A DNA stretch of 64,000 bases from Siphonodentalium dalli. Its lineage: Eukaryota; Mollusca; Scaphopoda; Gadilida; Siphonodentaliidae. The position numbers and the translations under genes are program-made. Positions 47,239 through 56,232 of the stretch are shown here, one piece after another; positions within the stretch are counted from its first letter, which is position 1, and the number at the start of each line of letters is the position of its first letter. The stretch covers positions 45,577,797 to 45,641,796 of the forward strand of contig CP136061.1 in the NCBI GenBank assembly GCA_032622095.1. Direction: 5' to 3'. Under the pieces are notes generated by a model. It searched no databases. It saw only the letters and a program-made list of their open reading frames with translations, and was not told the DNA's origin.

Positions 47239-47335
47239 GTTAGCCGGTGGAGCCGTGGTGTAGTTGCATTTCGGCCGCTGTGGCAATGCTAACTGCACCG
47301 CAGTTAAGTGGACACTTGTTTTGTCCAGCAGGGTA
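47239..47335. repeat. Solitary end of the CCGCGG inverted-repeat element
   Basis: Matches 51408-51503 (GTTAGCCG(G/A)TGGAGCCG, then GTTAAGTGGACACTTGTTTT and CCAGCAGGGTA). It is an isolated right end of the family described at 51136-51503. Confidence 0.7.
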
Positions 47336-48076
47336 CTTTTTTTCTCCCCACATGTTCGTAAACCAGACTTGAAAATTGGTGTCGCCTTATTAACTAAAAT
47401 AAGCTGGTGTGAAAGGTTGAAATATAATTTTTGTAAAGAGACTGTTCATTTGATGCAATAGAGTTAATTCTATGAGTACATGTACCACAGTGAACAAGCC
47501 AGGGATTTTTTGGAGACACCTGTTTTTGGGCAATGATATTCCGAAGGCATATCCTGAATGACTGAGTGGAGGAAGGTTTGGGAGTGGGTAACCCGGGGTT
47601 ACTAACCCCCTGCTGACGGTGGAGGCATGTTCTTCCTCCTGGAATTGTTTTTGAAAATCCATTGCATTGAGAGCTAATCTAGGGTTCTTTGCGTCAGTAT
47701 TTTGAATTTTACTGAGAGGTCAATTTGATAAAGTTTCTCAACCATAACTTTGGAAATGTTTAGATATGTATGGATTGGAAATGCTTATAAGTTATTGTCA
47801 GATATCCTTTGGTTTGAACAATGGATTATGCTTTAATATCCTGGCTGCTTGAAATGAGACTTACCATTATCACTTTTAATTCATATAATAGGCTATTTTC
47901 TAAAAATCCAAGTGAGAGACACATACTAGTATATAATATACTAGTACAGAAACATTGTCTATTAAGTTAGTAATTACTATTAGTACTAATCTCTGTTAAT
48001 TTTTCATTTGGTTTCATGAGATCACACCTGATAACAAGGTTTATTTGATACAATTGTCATTGTTCCTGTACTATTT
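47336..48076. other. Non-coding stretch
   Basis: No gene is supported. The interval is AT-rich from about 47700. Confidence 0.4.
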
Positions 48077-48400
48077 TTGATTGAAATACGGAAGACTGAA
48101 TGATAACAAACCTGAACTCAAACTACATGTATTTCAAGTTTTAACAGATGAAAGCTAGATAAAGCCCAACATACTTTTAAAGTATGATTCCAACTGTTAA
48201 ACTTAAATATTTTTGTAAACTTAAATACCTTATGTCAATATATATAGATTTTTGATTGAAATACTGAAGGCTGAATGATAACAAACCTGAACTCAAACTA
48301 CATGTATTTCAAGTTTTAACAGATGAAAGCTAGATAAAGCCAAACATACTTTTACAGTATGATTCCAACTGTTAAACTTAAATATTTTTGTAAACTTAAA
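48077..48400. repeat. 175-bp tandem duplication
   Basis: TTGAAATAC..GAAG.CTGAATG to GTAAACTTAAA occurs at 48081-48230 and again from 48256 (offset 175 bp), with few substitutions. The second copy is interrupted at 48401 by an inverted-repeat element. The missing tail (TACC.TATGTCAATATATATAG) reappears beyond it at 48909. Confidence 0.8.
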
Positions 48401-48901
48401 GGCACGGTTGGCCTTAATTGTTGAAAATATTAATATTTGTTCCAAACACCGTAAACAGAAAAACATTAAAACGCATATAGTTTCGTCCATATATACCATG
48501 ACCATCGCGTAAACAGCATGTTATCATAAAGACCTACTATATTTTACATAAGCAAGAGCCTGATTGTGTTACAGAAAACAGCACAATGCTACTGGCTAAT
48601 CACACACAAATGGCATAAACGCTCTTTATTAGCTCCCTATCAGGAATTCACCAACAAGAACGCTCATTATATTTACCATCATAATATAAACAAACGCCAG
48701 AAAAGTAACTTTTTATGCTTTTGTTTACATAACAATGGTCAAACATACATGTATGACAATAACATACTGTTTATAAATGCGATATTTCTTATTTGTATAC
48801 GGACAAAGTCTGTCTACATTTTGATGTTCTTTCTGTTTGTGGCTGTTTTTGACGGGTGGAAATATTTTTACAGGATACCCACCGCCAAGGCCAACCGTAC
48901 C
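48401..48901. mobile_element. Inverted-repeat element inserted in the 175-bp duplication
   Basis: The left end GGCACGGTTGGCCTT and right end AAGGCCAACCGTACC are 15-bp inverted copies with one mismatch. The flanks together reconstitute the host repeat, showing insertion. No clear target duplication and no coding frame. Confidence 0.65.
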
Positions 48902-49137
48902 TTTATATATACCGTATGTCAATATATATAGATAATTTCCATCTTGTTATGATATGAATCTGGACCAAATAAAAAAAAAAGTAAAAAAAACAACAACAAA
49001 ACCTCTGGATATGACCCTGATGTACCATGTGGCTATACTGGTAGTCACAATGAGTTACGCTATCCCCAAAGTTTCACTATCCCCAATGTTTCACAAAAAC
49101 AGGGAAATAGTGGATTTATTACTGTCAACGTCAAGTA

Positions 49138-49574
49138 CAAGCCTGCAAATAGCGTGTCTGTCATTTGCAGAATGAGGTCCCCAGAGGGTTCATTTAGTGA
49201 TACTATCCCGCATAGCGGGCTAGCATCACCAAATTCACCCTCTGTAGACCTCGTTCTGCTTAGGCCTCATCTTCTGGGAAGTATCTATAGTATCAAATTA
49301 ACATTGTTTTCAGTTACGTTTTCCCTTCGGGGAAGTTTCTATATCCCCTAATTTGCAGAAGATAAAATCCATAATCGAGGCGCCCAATGGGTGAACATCA
49401 CCAACTTCAACTGGAGAACTTCAATCTGATTCTAGGTTTACCGACGGCATAAGCAGAATGAGGTACGCAGAGGGTGAATTTATTTATGCTAGCCCGCTAT
49501 GCGGGATAGCGTCACTAAATTCACCCTCTGGGGACCTCATTCTGCAAATGCCAGTCAGGCTATTTGCAGGCTTG
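49138..49574. mobile_element. hAT-like MITE with perfect 8-bp target duplication
   Basis: Inverted ends of about 130 bp start CAAGCCTGCAAATAGC and carry CATTTGCAGAATGAGGT and a CCCGCATAGCGGG hairpin. GTCAAGTA flanks both sides exactly (49130-49137 and 49575-49582). Long ends, 437-bp length and 8-bp duplication point to a non-autonomous hAT-like element. Each arm is itself partly palindromic (GCAGAATGAGGT inverted at its inner edge). Confidence 0.8.
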
Positions 49575-49582
49575 GTCAAGTA

Positions 49583-50001
49583 TAAGTTGAATCATTCAAA
49601 TTTTATATACGGTATAGACTGTATACATGTACATACCGTAACAGGTCGGGTGAACCACTGTTTGATTTGATAAGACCGATTGGTCTAAAATTTACTGATA
49701 CAAGATTACAGGCCCTAAAACTTTGCATTTTGTGCCAGGGTTGATGTTTTACCAATCCCGTCACCCATATTCGAGGCAGGGGTAGGGTCAATAATATACA
49801 TGTATGACGGGGTGTCATAAGGGACATTACAGTGACTATATACATTTTTACAATAGAGACGAGTGCGAAATTTAGCACCCCTGATTTAAAAATTGCGAGT
49901 GCACACATGTACGAGTGCGAGAGCAGTTGCTCCCGTCTCCTTGGAAGGATTGATTGATCAGTTGTTCACAATACAGGTACCTGATAGTAATACATGTAGG
50001 G
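49583..50001. other. Non-coding stretch
   Basis: No features recognised beyond ACATGTAC words. Confidence 0.4.
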
Positions 50002-50325
50002 CTGAAGGGGTCATTCCCACAAAAAAACCTGCTGAAGTTCAAGAGTACACAGGATTTGAAAATGTGCTGAAGGGTACACAAGGTTTGTGATTGGCATTAA
50101 CACCATAACTAAACTGTTGTTCTGACGCCCATTAGCAGTTTATTTTCAGTTCATTTTGATGTTCATTGGAACGCAAACAATCATCCTCTAGTTTAACAAT
50201 AATCATGGCAGATACCGGTACGAATAATAAACATCATTTAGAACGAGATTTAAAAATGTACCTTCAGCACATTTTCAAAACGTGTGTACCCTTCAGCATT
50301 TTTTTGGTGAGAGCGACCCCTTCAG
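50002..50325. mobile_element. Second copy of the CTGAAGGGGTC MITE
   Basis: The ends CTGAAGGGGTC and its inverse, with internal TGCTGAAGGGTACACA, match the element at 25748-26087 over most of the length. The arms are about 60 bp. The middle (CGCCCATTAGCAGTTT, GTTCATTGGAACG) is shared too. A clear target duplication was not found here. Confidence 0.72.
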
Positions 50326-51135
50326 AATTAGTAGGCTTATAAAATCACATGATGTACATGTACATGTAGATGTGGTTCAAATCAGGATGTGTCCAACCTG
50401 GTAATTAACTTATTGTTAACCTTTTTTTCTCCATTTATTAAATTAATAAAGGTAGGCCTGCATCATGCATGTACCGGGTACTAGTACTAGTAATCAGGAA
50501 TTATACTTAATACTGGTCAGTATGATGGTCAGTCTGATTTCATTGTCACTCAAGTGAAAATTCGGACGACGACGATTCAAGATTTCGTAAGTGGAAGGAG
50601 TTCCATACATGTAAGTAAGTATTAAACTGGTAGTTAGACTGCACATGCTCATATAAATATCTTTGAAAACCATCAATTGCGAAGTAATCGCAGTTGTGTG
50701 CACCGGTACATAAAAATAATGGCTGGAAAGATCACAGGGTAGTCAATCTCAATCTACAACAACATCAATGTCACAATCATCATGTACCGGTAAGGCGACA
50801 CTGCAATCATGGGAACAATCTATCCACGATTTTGTCGGACCCGATTCCTCCACCCAAAAATATCAAAGAAAATGAAATCGACCATATTACACCATACCGT
50901 AGATATCTTCGTCTGAACTAGTAACTACGCTTAATTGTAAATACATGTTTTTACATTTCGATTCGGGATGCGACAATTGGAGATCAACTAACGCTAATTA
51001 TTTCGCCATCTCTAGTCATTCCATTAATATATATATATTTTTTGGGTGGAATAATAAGTTTTATACATGTACTACAGGTACATACATGTATTTAAATCGG
51101 GTTTTCCAACTTCCAAGTTCACTATTTTATTTACA
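50326..51135. other. Non-coding stretch
   Basis: ACCGGTAC and ACATGTAC words; no gene supported. Confidence 0.4.
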
Positions 51136-51503
51136 TACCCTGCTTGACAAAACAAGTGTCCAATGTCATCGCGGTGTATTTGCCATTCGGCCGTGGTGTC
51201 AGAGTTTGGAACTGCAGTTTGAGCACCGCGGCCGAACGGCAAGTACGGTACACCATGGGCGAACGGCAACTACACCGCGGCCGGACCGCATGTACACCAT
51301 GGTTAGATTTCTGGTACGTATCATCTTTTTTCAGTTTAAATTTAATGAACGTACACAGCGGCAACTACACCATGGCCAAATGGCAAGTACAGGCAACCCA
51401 ACTGTAGTTAGCCGATGGAGCCGCGGTGTAGTTGCATTTCAGTCGCGGTGGCAACGCTAACCGCACCGCGGTTAAGTGGACACTTGTTTTGTCCAGCAGG
51501 GTA
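51136..51503. mobile_element. CCGCGG-rich inverted-repeat element
   Basis: The 26-bp ends (51136-51161 and 51478-51503) are inverted with one mismatch; each contains GACAAAACAAGTGTCC. The GC-rich interior repeats a motif like GGTGTA.TTGCC.TTCGGCC in both orientations. A truncated left-end copy follows at 51564-51705, and a lone right end lies at 47239-47335. Confidence 0.7.
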
Positions 51504-51563
51504 CTGTAGTATGCACATTCCAGCAAAATTTGTACCAACAGCCAAGTACGGTATGCTTAAGCC

Positions 51564-51705
51564 TACCCCGCTGGACAAAACAAGTGTCCATTGGCACCGC
51601 GGTGTATTTGCCGTTCGGCCGCGGTGTCAGAGTTTGTAACTGCAGTTGAGCACCGCGGCCGAACGGCAAGTACACCGTGGCCCAACAGCAAGTACACTGC
51701 GGAAA
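51564..51705. repeat. Truncated copy of the CCGCGG element
   Basis: Begins TACCCCGCTGGACAAAACAA and follows 51136-51290 closely (GCACCGCGGCCGAACGGCAA), then ends without a right arm. Confidence 0.7.
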
Positions 51706-51721
51706 TATACGCACATGTTCA

Positions 51722-52175
51722 CATGGCAGATAATATGTTCATATGAGAACCTCCCCAATATATAACCGGAGGATAATATGAGAACCTCCCTCGCGTATAA
51801 CCGGTGGATAATATGAGAACCTCCCTCGCGTATGACCGTCGGATAATATGTTCATATGAGAACCTCCCCATCGTATGACCGGAGGATAATATGAGAACCT
51901 CCCTCGCGTATGACCGGTGGATAATATAAACCTCCACCGCGTATGACCGGCAGATAATATGTTCATATCAGAACCTCCCCCGCGTATGACCGGAGGATAA
52001 ATGAGAACTTCCCTCGCGTATGACCGGCGGATAATATGAACCTCCACCGCGTATGACCGGCAGATAATATGTTCATATGAGAACCTCCCCCGCGTATGAC
52101 TGGCAGATAATATGAGAACCTCCACCGCATATGACTGGCAGATAATATGAGAACCTCCACCGCATATGAATGGCG
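51722..52175. repeat. Minisatellite, 35-43 bp units
   Basis: About twelve copies of GATAATATGAGAACCTCC plus CGCGTATGACCGG, alternating between forms with and without an extra TTCATAT. Long minus-strand frames over it are repeat artefacts. Confidence 0.9.
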
Positions 52176-52723
52176 GACACATACGTTTTTAAGTCTATAA
52201 ACACTATTTGATTTGAATATTCTTTTGAATAGTCTTACCATTGACATATTCATTCGTTCAAACCAGTTGATCTATTTTGTAACTTGGCTTTTAGTCGCTG
52301 GGCTCCGGCATCTGGGCTTTTAGTCACAACTGAAATAAAAATAAGTGAGAATATCTTGGAGCGAATTTCTGCAACAATTTCACCGCCTGGTGGACCCATT
52401 TGGAAAAAAATACATTCCCTGTGTCTAATTCTATATTTTGATATACTATACGCCCCATTATATTGAATATACCGGCTGAAATCGATTCTGTAATTGTAAA
52501 CATCGAGTCTATTTTTAGCTGTTTTATCGGAGCGTGTTTGCGTGTTCGCCATTACAATATTCGCACTAAAACAGCCATATTGTAGCTAAAAACGAATGCA
52601 CAGTATTCCACTGCGTTATTTGATACCTAAAACTTGTTGTTTGCTAGTGTATTCAACGAGAAATCTAAATTCTAAACATTAATGTCGAACGCAGTTTTTC
52701 GTGTTTGTGGAATTTTATGTTAG
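52176..52723. other. Non-coding stretch (apart from weak frame)
   Basis: Nothing recognised besides the hypothetical minus frame. Confidence 0.35.
52250..52552 (-). CDS. Hypothetical 100-residue frame
   Basis: The minus-strand frame starts MANTQTRSDKTAKNRLDVYN and contains QMGPPGGEIVAEIRSKIF. It is not recognised. A TTTTTATTTCAG acceptor-like site lies inside it, so if real it might be spliced. Composition is not clearly non-random; kept only as a weak candidate. Confidence 0.2.
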   Translation of the reverse strand: MANTQTRSDKTAKNRLDVYNYRIDFSRYIQYNGAYSISKYRIRHRECIFFQMGPPGGEIVAEIRSKIFSLIFISVVTKSPDAGAQRLKAKLQNRSTGLNE

Positions 52724-53133
52724 GTCAGTTGTCGACCGAATAATGTAACTTCCGGTGTCCGGTCAGTGGTGGGGTTAATATGTGTGGATAGGGCGAATAT
52801 GGACCTTTCGTTAGACACCAAAAGTAGCCCTCTACGCGCTGTATTCCTCGAGATATCGGCCGTCCCACGCAATTTGAAAATCCTGTCCCGCAGATTGTCA
52901 TTCTATCCCAAATTCCACCCCATGTTAAGTCAGTTGTCGATCAAATAATGCAACTTCTGATGTCCGGTCAGTGTGGGGGTTAATATGTGTGGATAGGGCG
53001 AATGTGGGCCTTTCGTTAGACACCAAAATGAGCCCTGTATTCCTCGATATATCGGCCGTCCCACGCAATTTGAAATTCTGTCCCGCAGATTGTCGTTTTG
53101 TCCCATATCCCATCCCATCCCGCAGATTGTCAT
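52724..53133. repeat. 205-bp tandem duplication
   Basis: Two copies starting GTCAGTTGTCGA at 52724 and 52929, sharing GTTAATATGTGTGGATAGGG, CCTTTCGTTAGACACCAAAA and ATCGGCCGTCCCACGCAATT. A short third piece (CCCGCAGATTGTCATG) follows. No coding signal. Confidence 0.85.
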
Positions 53134-53345
53134 GTCCCGAATAATTACACTGAAATTTAGAAAAAATTTATTAATAGATTTCACATGCATGGAGCACTCA
53201 GACTAATTAAAAGATTACGGCATGTTCTTTAGAAATATACCCACTCAAGCGCAAAATTAATTCACTACCTTGTGGGCTGGCCTCAATGATGGGTGCTGCG
53301 GTGTGCTATTACCTTATAGCTTAACAGTAGGTCAAACTGGTATCT
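53134..53345. other. Spacer before PHD element
   Basis: No features recognised. Confidence 0.4.
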
Positions 53346-53729
53346 GGAGAAGTCGGCCCCGCGCGAAGTCGGCCCCATACGAAGACGGCCCACGCGAAGT
53401 CGGCCCCAGAGAAGTCGGCCCCATTAATTAGAAGGGATTAAATCGGCTTAATTTGATTGATATAGTGTTTATTTAGGCTAATTATGAGGTCCCCAACTTA
53501 ATTTGATTGATTTAGGGTCGTGTTTGTGTAGGCTAATAGTGAAGTCCGCAATATTTTCTTAGTTGTAATAACAAAATGAACTTCACTTATGGACAGTCAC
53601 TGACAGCGGCTCAGTTATAAAAACAATGATGGTTGCCGATATACAATGAAAGAAACCGCTAAGTACTGTTGATTGCTGCTTAGCGAACGAAGCCATTAGC
53701 TCATTATTCTCACTTCGGATTTAGAGACG

Positions 53730-53737
53730 TATATAAG
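53730..53737 (+). promoter_or_regulatory. TATA-like box of PHD mini-gene
   Basis: TATATAAG lies 46 bp upstream of the ATG at 53783, a spacing compatible with a short 5' UTR. The sequence is seen; its use as a promoter is inferred. Confidence 0.4.
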
Positions 53738-53782
53738 GTTAACCCAGCTATCCGATTTTCATACATTCCTCAATTCAGCACA

Positions 53783-53885
53783 ATGTCTGTTGACTGCGTT
53801 TACTGCAAATATCTTGTCAGAGAACGACAAGAGTCCATAGAATGCGACAGATGTTCTCGCTGGACTCATCGAATATGTAACACAG
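53783..53885 (+). CDS. PHD-finger mini-protein, exon 1
   Basis: Encodes MSVDCVYC, ECDRCSRWTHRICNT and ends phase 1 at the consensus donor G|GTAAGT (53886). With exon 2 it makes a 61-residue protein whose zinc ligands are Cys5, Cys8, Cys21, Cys24, His29, Cys32, Cys55 and Cys58. This is the full C4-H-C3 PHD pattern, with Trp27 before the His. PHD fingers usually read histone H3 tails or act as protein-binding zinc modules in the nucleus. That role is family knowledge and unproven here. The product is essentially nothing but the finger, far shorter than normal PHD proteins. Confidence 0.72.
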
Positions 53886-54141
53886 GTAAGTGATTTAAAA
53901 TTTTAATTTTGATAAAACTTTCCATTTTTTCTCAAGCATATGAACATTCATTGTTCAATATTTTCTCAAGTATATGAGAATATACTTAAATCTTGTATAT
54001 AGTGTAATTTGGCCTCTATAATATATGTAAAAATAATGTCAACCTGTGATATATGAGCTTCATGGGAGTAGGTATGTCATATAATTTTTATAATTATTAT
54101 ATTTTAATATATATTATATTTATTTGTTTTATATTTCACAG

Positions 54142-54224
54142 GTATTTCTCGTCAACAATACCCTGAAGCAGCCACATCCGACGAGGCCATTGCATTCATA
54201 TGCATCGAGTGTGCAAATTTTTAA
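54142..54224 (+). CDS. PHD-finger mini-protein, exon 2
   Basis: Follows a 256-bp GT-AG intron with acceptor ATATTTCACAG. It encodes GISRQQYPEA, AFICIECANF and TAA at 54222-54224, supplying the last two zinc ligands (C-I-E-C). The stop is formed at a run of five T (54218-54222). If that run were four T, the frame would continue through 54351 into LWKLYRDRDLTTSQLLRK and the acidic end DNDSDSDDDIV. The original protein was thus probably about 100 residues, with an acidic C-terminal tail. Confidence 0.7.
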
Positions 54225-54351
54225 CCTGTGGAAATTGTATAGAGACCGAGATTTAACGACAAGTCAGCTGCTACGAAAGATCGCAGAGATTTCAGCACCC
54301 ATCTGGGCCATCACAGACAACGACAGCGATAGCGACGACGACATTGTTTGA
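54225..54351 (+). pseudogene. Out-of-frame acidic tail of PHD protein
   Basis: Open in the +1 frame relative to exon 2 and uninterrupted to a TGA at 54349-54351. It encodes a basic/amphipathic segment and an Asp/Ser-rich end. Low-complexity acidic tails are common in chromatin proteins. Read here as the detached C-terminus after a single-base change, or as a product of frameshifting at the T run. Confidence 0.5.
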
Positions 54352-54411
54352 ATCTGTTAATTGAAATTTGTCATATTGTCATTATTTTCAGTTTCATAAT
54401 TCATATCATAA

Positions 54412-54417
54412 AATAAA
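54412..54417 (+). terminator. Polyadenylation signal of PHD mini-gene
   Basis: AATAAA 61 bases after the acidic-tail stop codon and just inside the right inverted repeat. Confidence 0.45.
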
Positions 54418-54533
54418 TTAAAGAATGATTTTAAACAATAGTTCTGTTATAAATGGGGCCGACTTCTCTGGGGCCGACTTCGCGCGGGGGCCGTCTTCGT
54501 ATGGGACCGACTTCGCGCGGGGCCGACTTCTCC

Positions 54534-55353
54534 TGTATTCGGTAAAACTATCCATTAGTCGTAGTCAAACGAGTATCAGATTCGGTGTATAATATATTGT
54601 CCCAGTTTAACCTATATTTCACTCAAATATGACACCGGGATGTTTAGCTGGAAGTTAAACTTATGGGGAATTATATACCGATAGCAGTCTACGGCGCAAA
54701 TAACATTTTGGAATTTTATCTCGAGGTTGTTGCTTGTGGACTCATGGACTAATTCGGGAGATATTATAGTAAGTGCGTATATATATAGAATGCAAGCATT
54801 TCTTGGCAAATAAGCCAAACTTAAAGATGCAATGTCAAATTTGACACCTTAAAACCCTCATCTGTTTGTTTTCCATACCACAACAAAAATTAAACCGGAC
54901 ACAACATCCCACGGATGTGAGGTTTTGATAGCCATATACCGACTTTCGAAAGATGAAGTTTTAACACGTTTGGATTTATTTGTCAGCCTGGCAAAAATAT
55001 CAATGATCGCCCCTTATAAAGAGCGTCCAATTTTCGCCGACCAAATGTGTTAGGTTATAAAGAGCGTTCTCATTTGGAATCTGTTGTACTTATTTTTAGA
55101 GTAAAACTTATACGTTAATCGTATTTAAATTCGCGCAGTGATATTTTTCACACACTCATTGGTGTGTGAATTTAAAACCGAGCGAAAAATTAGTACTGAG
55201 TTTATAGCGAACCACAGGGGAAAGCAGATGTATATGTTGATGAGTTACATATATTACGGAAGGATGGACTGAATATAGGCAACTATAGACGTAGTAGACC
55301 TGTTTTATACGGATATATATTACATGCGGGTGACCAACATAAAAATAGAGAAT
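54534..55353. other. Non-coding flank
   Basis: A direct repeat TTATAAAGAGCGT occurs at 55014 and 55056. A small hairpin TTCACACAC...GTGTGTGAA lies at about 55147-55170. Positions 55122-55151 (TATTTAAATTCGCG, then GATATTTTTCAC) are matched in inverse at 58820-58847. Confidence 0.5.
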
Positions 55354-55508
55354 ACCTACGGGTTTTGGTTGAATACCCGAATTATCTCATGAGTGGGTGC
55401 AAGGAAGTACAGAATTTCCACGAGCGGCTGCAAGCCGCGAGTGGAAATTCTATACTTCCTTGCACCCACTCATGAGATAATTCGGGTATTCAACCAAAAC
55501 CCGTAGGT
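55354..55508. repeat. 155-bp near-perfect palindrome
   Basis: Two 76-bp arms (55354-55429 and 55433-55508) pair with three mismatches around a 3-base centre; the innermost stem is GCGGCT/AGCCGC. Arms begin ACCTACGGGTTTTGGTTGAA. Such a sequence can extrude as a cruciform or be transcribed as a long hairpin RNA. No coding frame. Confidence 0.9.
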
Positions 55509-56083
55509 TTTCTTTGTATTATATGCGCTACGTTATAAACGGCCCCAAAACTGCTAGTTTGTCCCACAGTTCACTACAAACTGTTACAAAGCTTTGACAT
55601 TTGCATTTTGTTTACATTCCATCAATTGATTTGTTCACCACTGAATGACAAATATCGAGCATATCCGCCATAAAAAATAGTCCCCATTGTTTTATTCTGA
55701 AATGATGTGAGAAAATTAATGTATACATAATTTAATGATAAGAAAATATAATAAAACAAGTTAAGTTAACATTATAACAATTAAATAACAGTTTATGAAC
55801 ATTTTAAGTCTTTATTTAGCGAGAAAGCACATGGGTCATGGCTCACAAGCTTGAAGCTATCGATCGGCCATTGGCATTGTGTTTTTATCGCTAACAAATA
55901 ACTTCCGTTTTAGGAATTAAACTTTTTCGAGTTGGAGAAATCGTGTTGGATTTTGACGAAATGTGTAACAAGTAAATAGGTTGGTTGACTGTTATCATAC
56001 AATACGCATATGGCGAATGATAGGCCAGCTAAACTAATTCAAACTAGTAACATTAAACAGTCAAATAACTAAAATTATTGAAA
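55509..56083. other. Non-coding; possible 3' UTR of recombinase gene
   Basis: AT-rich. On the minus strand an AATAAA lies at 55811-55816, about 420 bp past the recombinase stop, and could be its polyadenylation signal. Confidence 0.35.
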
Positions 56084-56178
56084 TTAAAGTTCACGAAAGT
56101 CGGAAGTTTTCAAATCGTTATCTTCTTCCAGCTCCATGATTCTATCAAATATTTTAGAACTTTGCTCGCGAGTAGCTT
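56084..56178 (-). CDS. Possible small terminal exon
   Basis: The minus-strand open segment reads ATREQSSKIFDRIMELEEDN and ends DFREL-stop. It starts after a CACAAAG acceptor-like site. The peptide is charged and helix-like, unlike its AT-rich surroundings. It lies just downstream of the recombinase stop in another frame, so it could be an alternative 3' exon of that gene or chance. Confidence 0.25.
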
Positions 56179-56232
56179 TGTGTATTAAATTATTTGTTAT
56201 CGATAAAATACAACATTTTAAAACAAATCAAT

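Larger units (their letters stand above)
53346..54533. mobile_element. Inverted-repeat element enclosing a PHD-finger mini-gene
   Basis: The ends of about 80 bp (53346-53426 and 54453-54533) are inverted copies differing by a substitution or two and a 2-bp indel. Each is built of five tandem modules GAAG(T/A)CGGCCCC plus about four bases (16-bp period). The GC-rich ends contrast with the AT-rich interior. Inside lie a TATA-like box, a two-exon PHD-finger frame and an AATAAA. A 52-bp tandem duplication starts at 53449 (CTTAATTTGATTGAT). No transposase frame is seen and no clear target duplication, so the superfamily is unknown. Confidence 0.75.

Noticed and set aside
50002-50335. GTAGG at both sides as target duplication of the second CTGAAGGGGTC copy
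   Set aside because: The repeats are offset from the element ends by different distances, so they do not mark an insertion site.
51739-52182. 147-residue minus frame over the minisatellite
   Set aside because: Repeat artefact; the unit length varies and breaks the frame.
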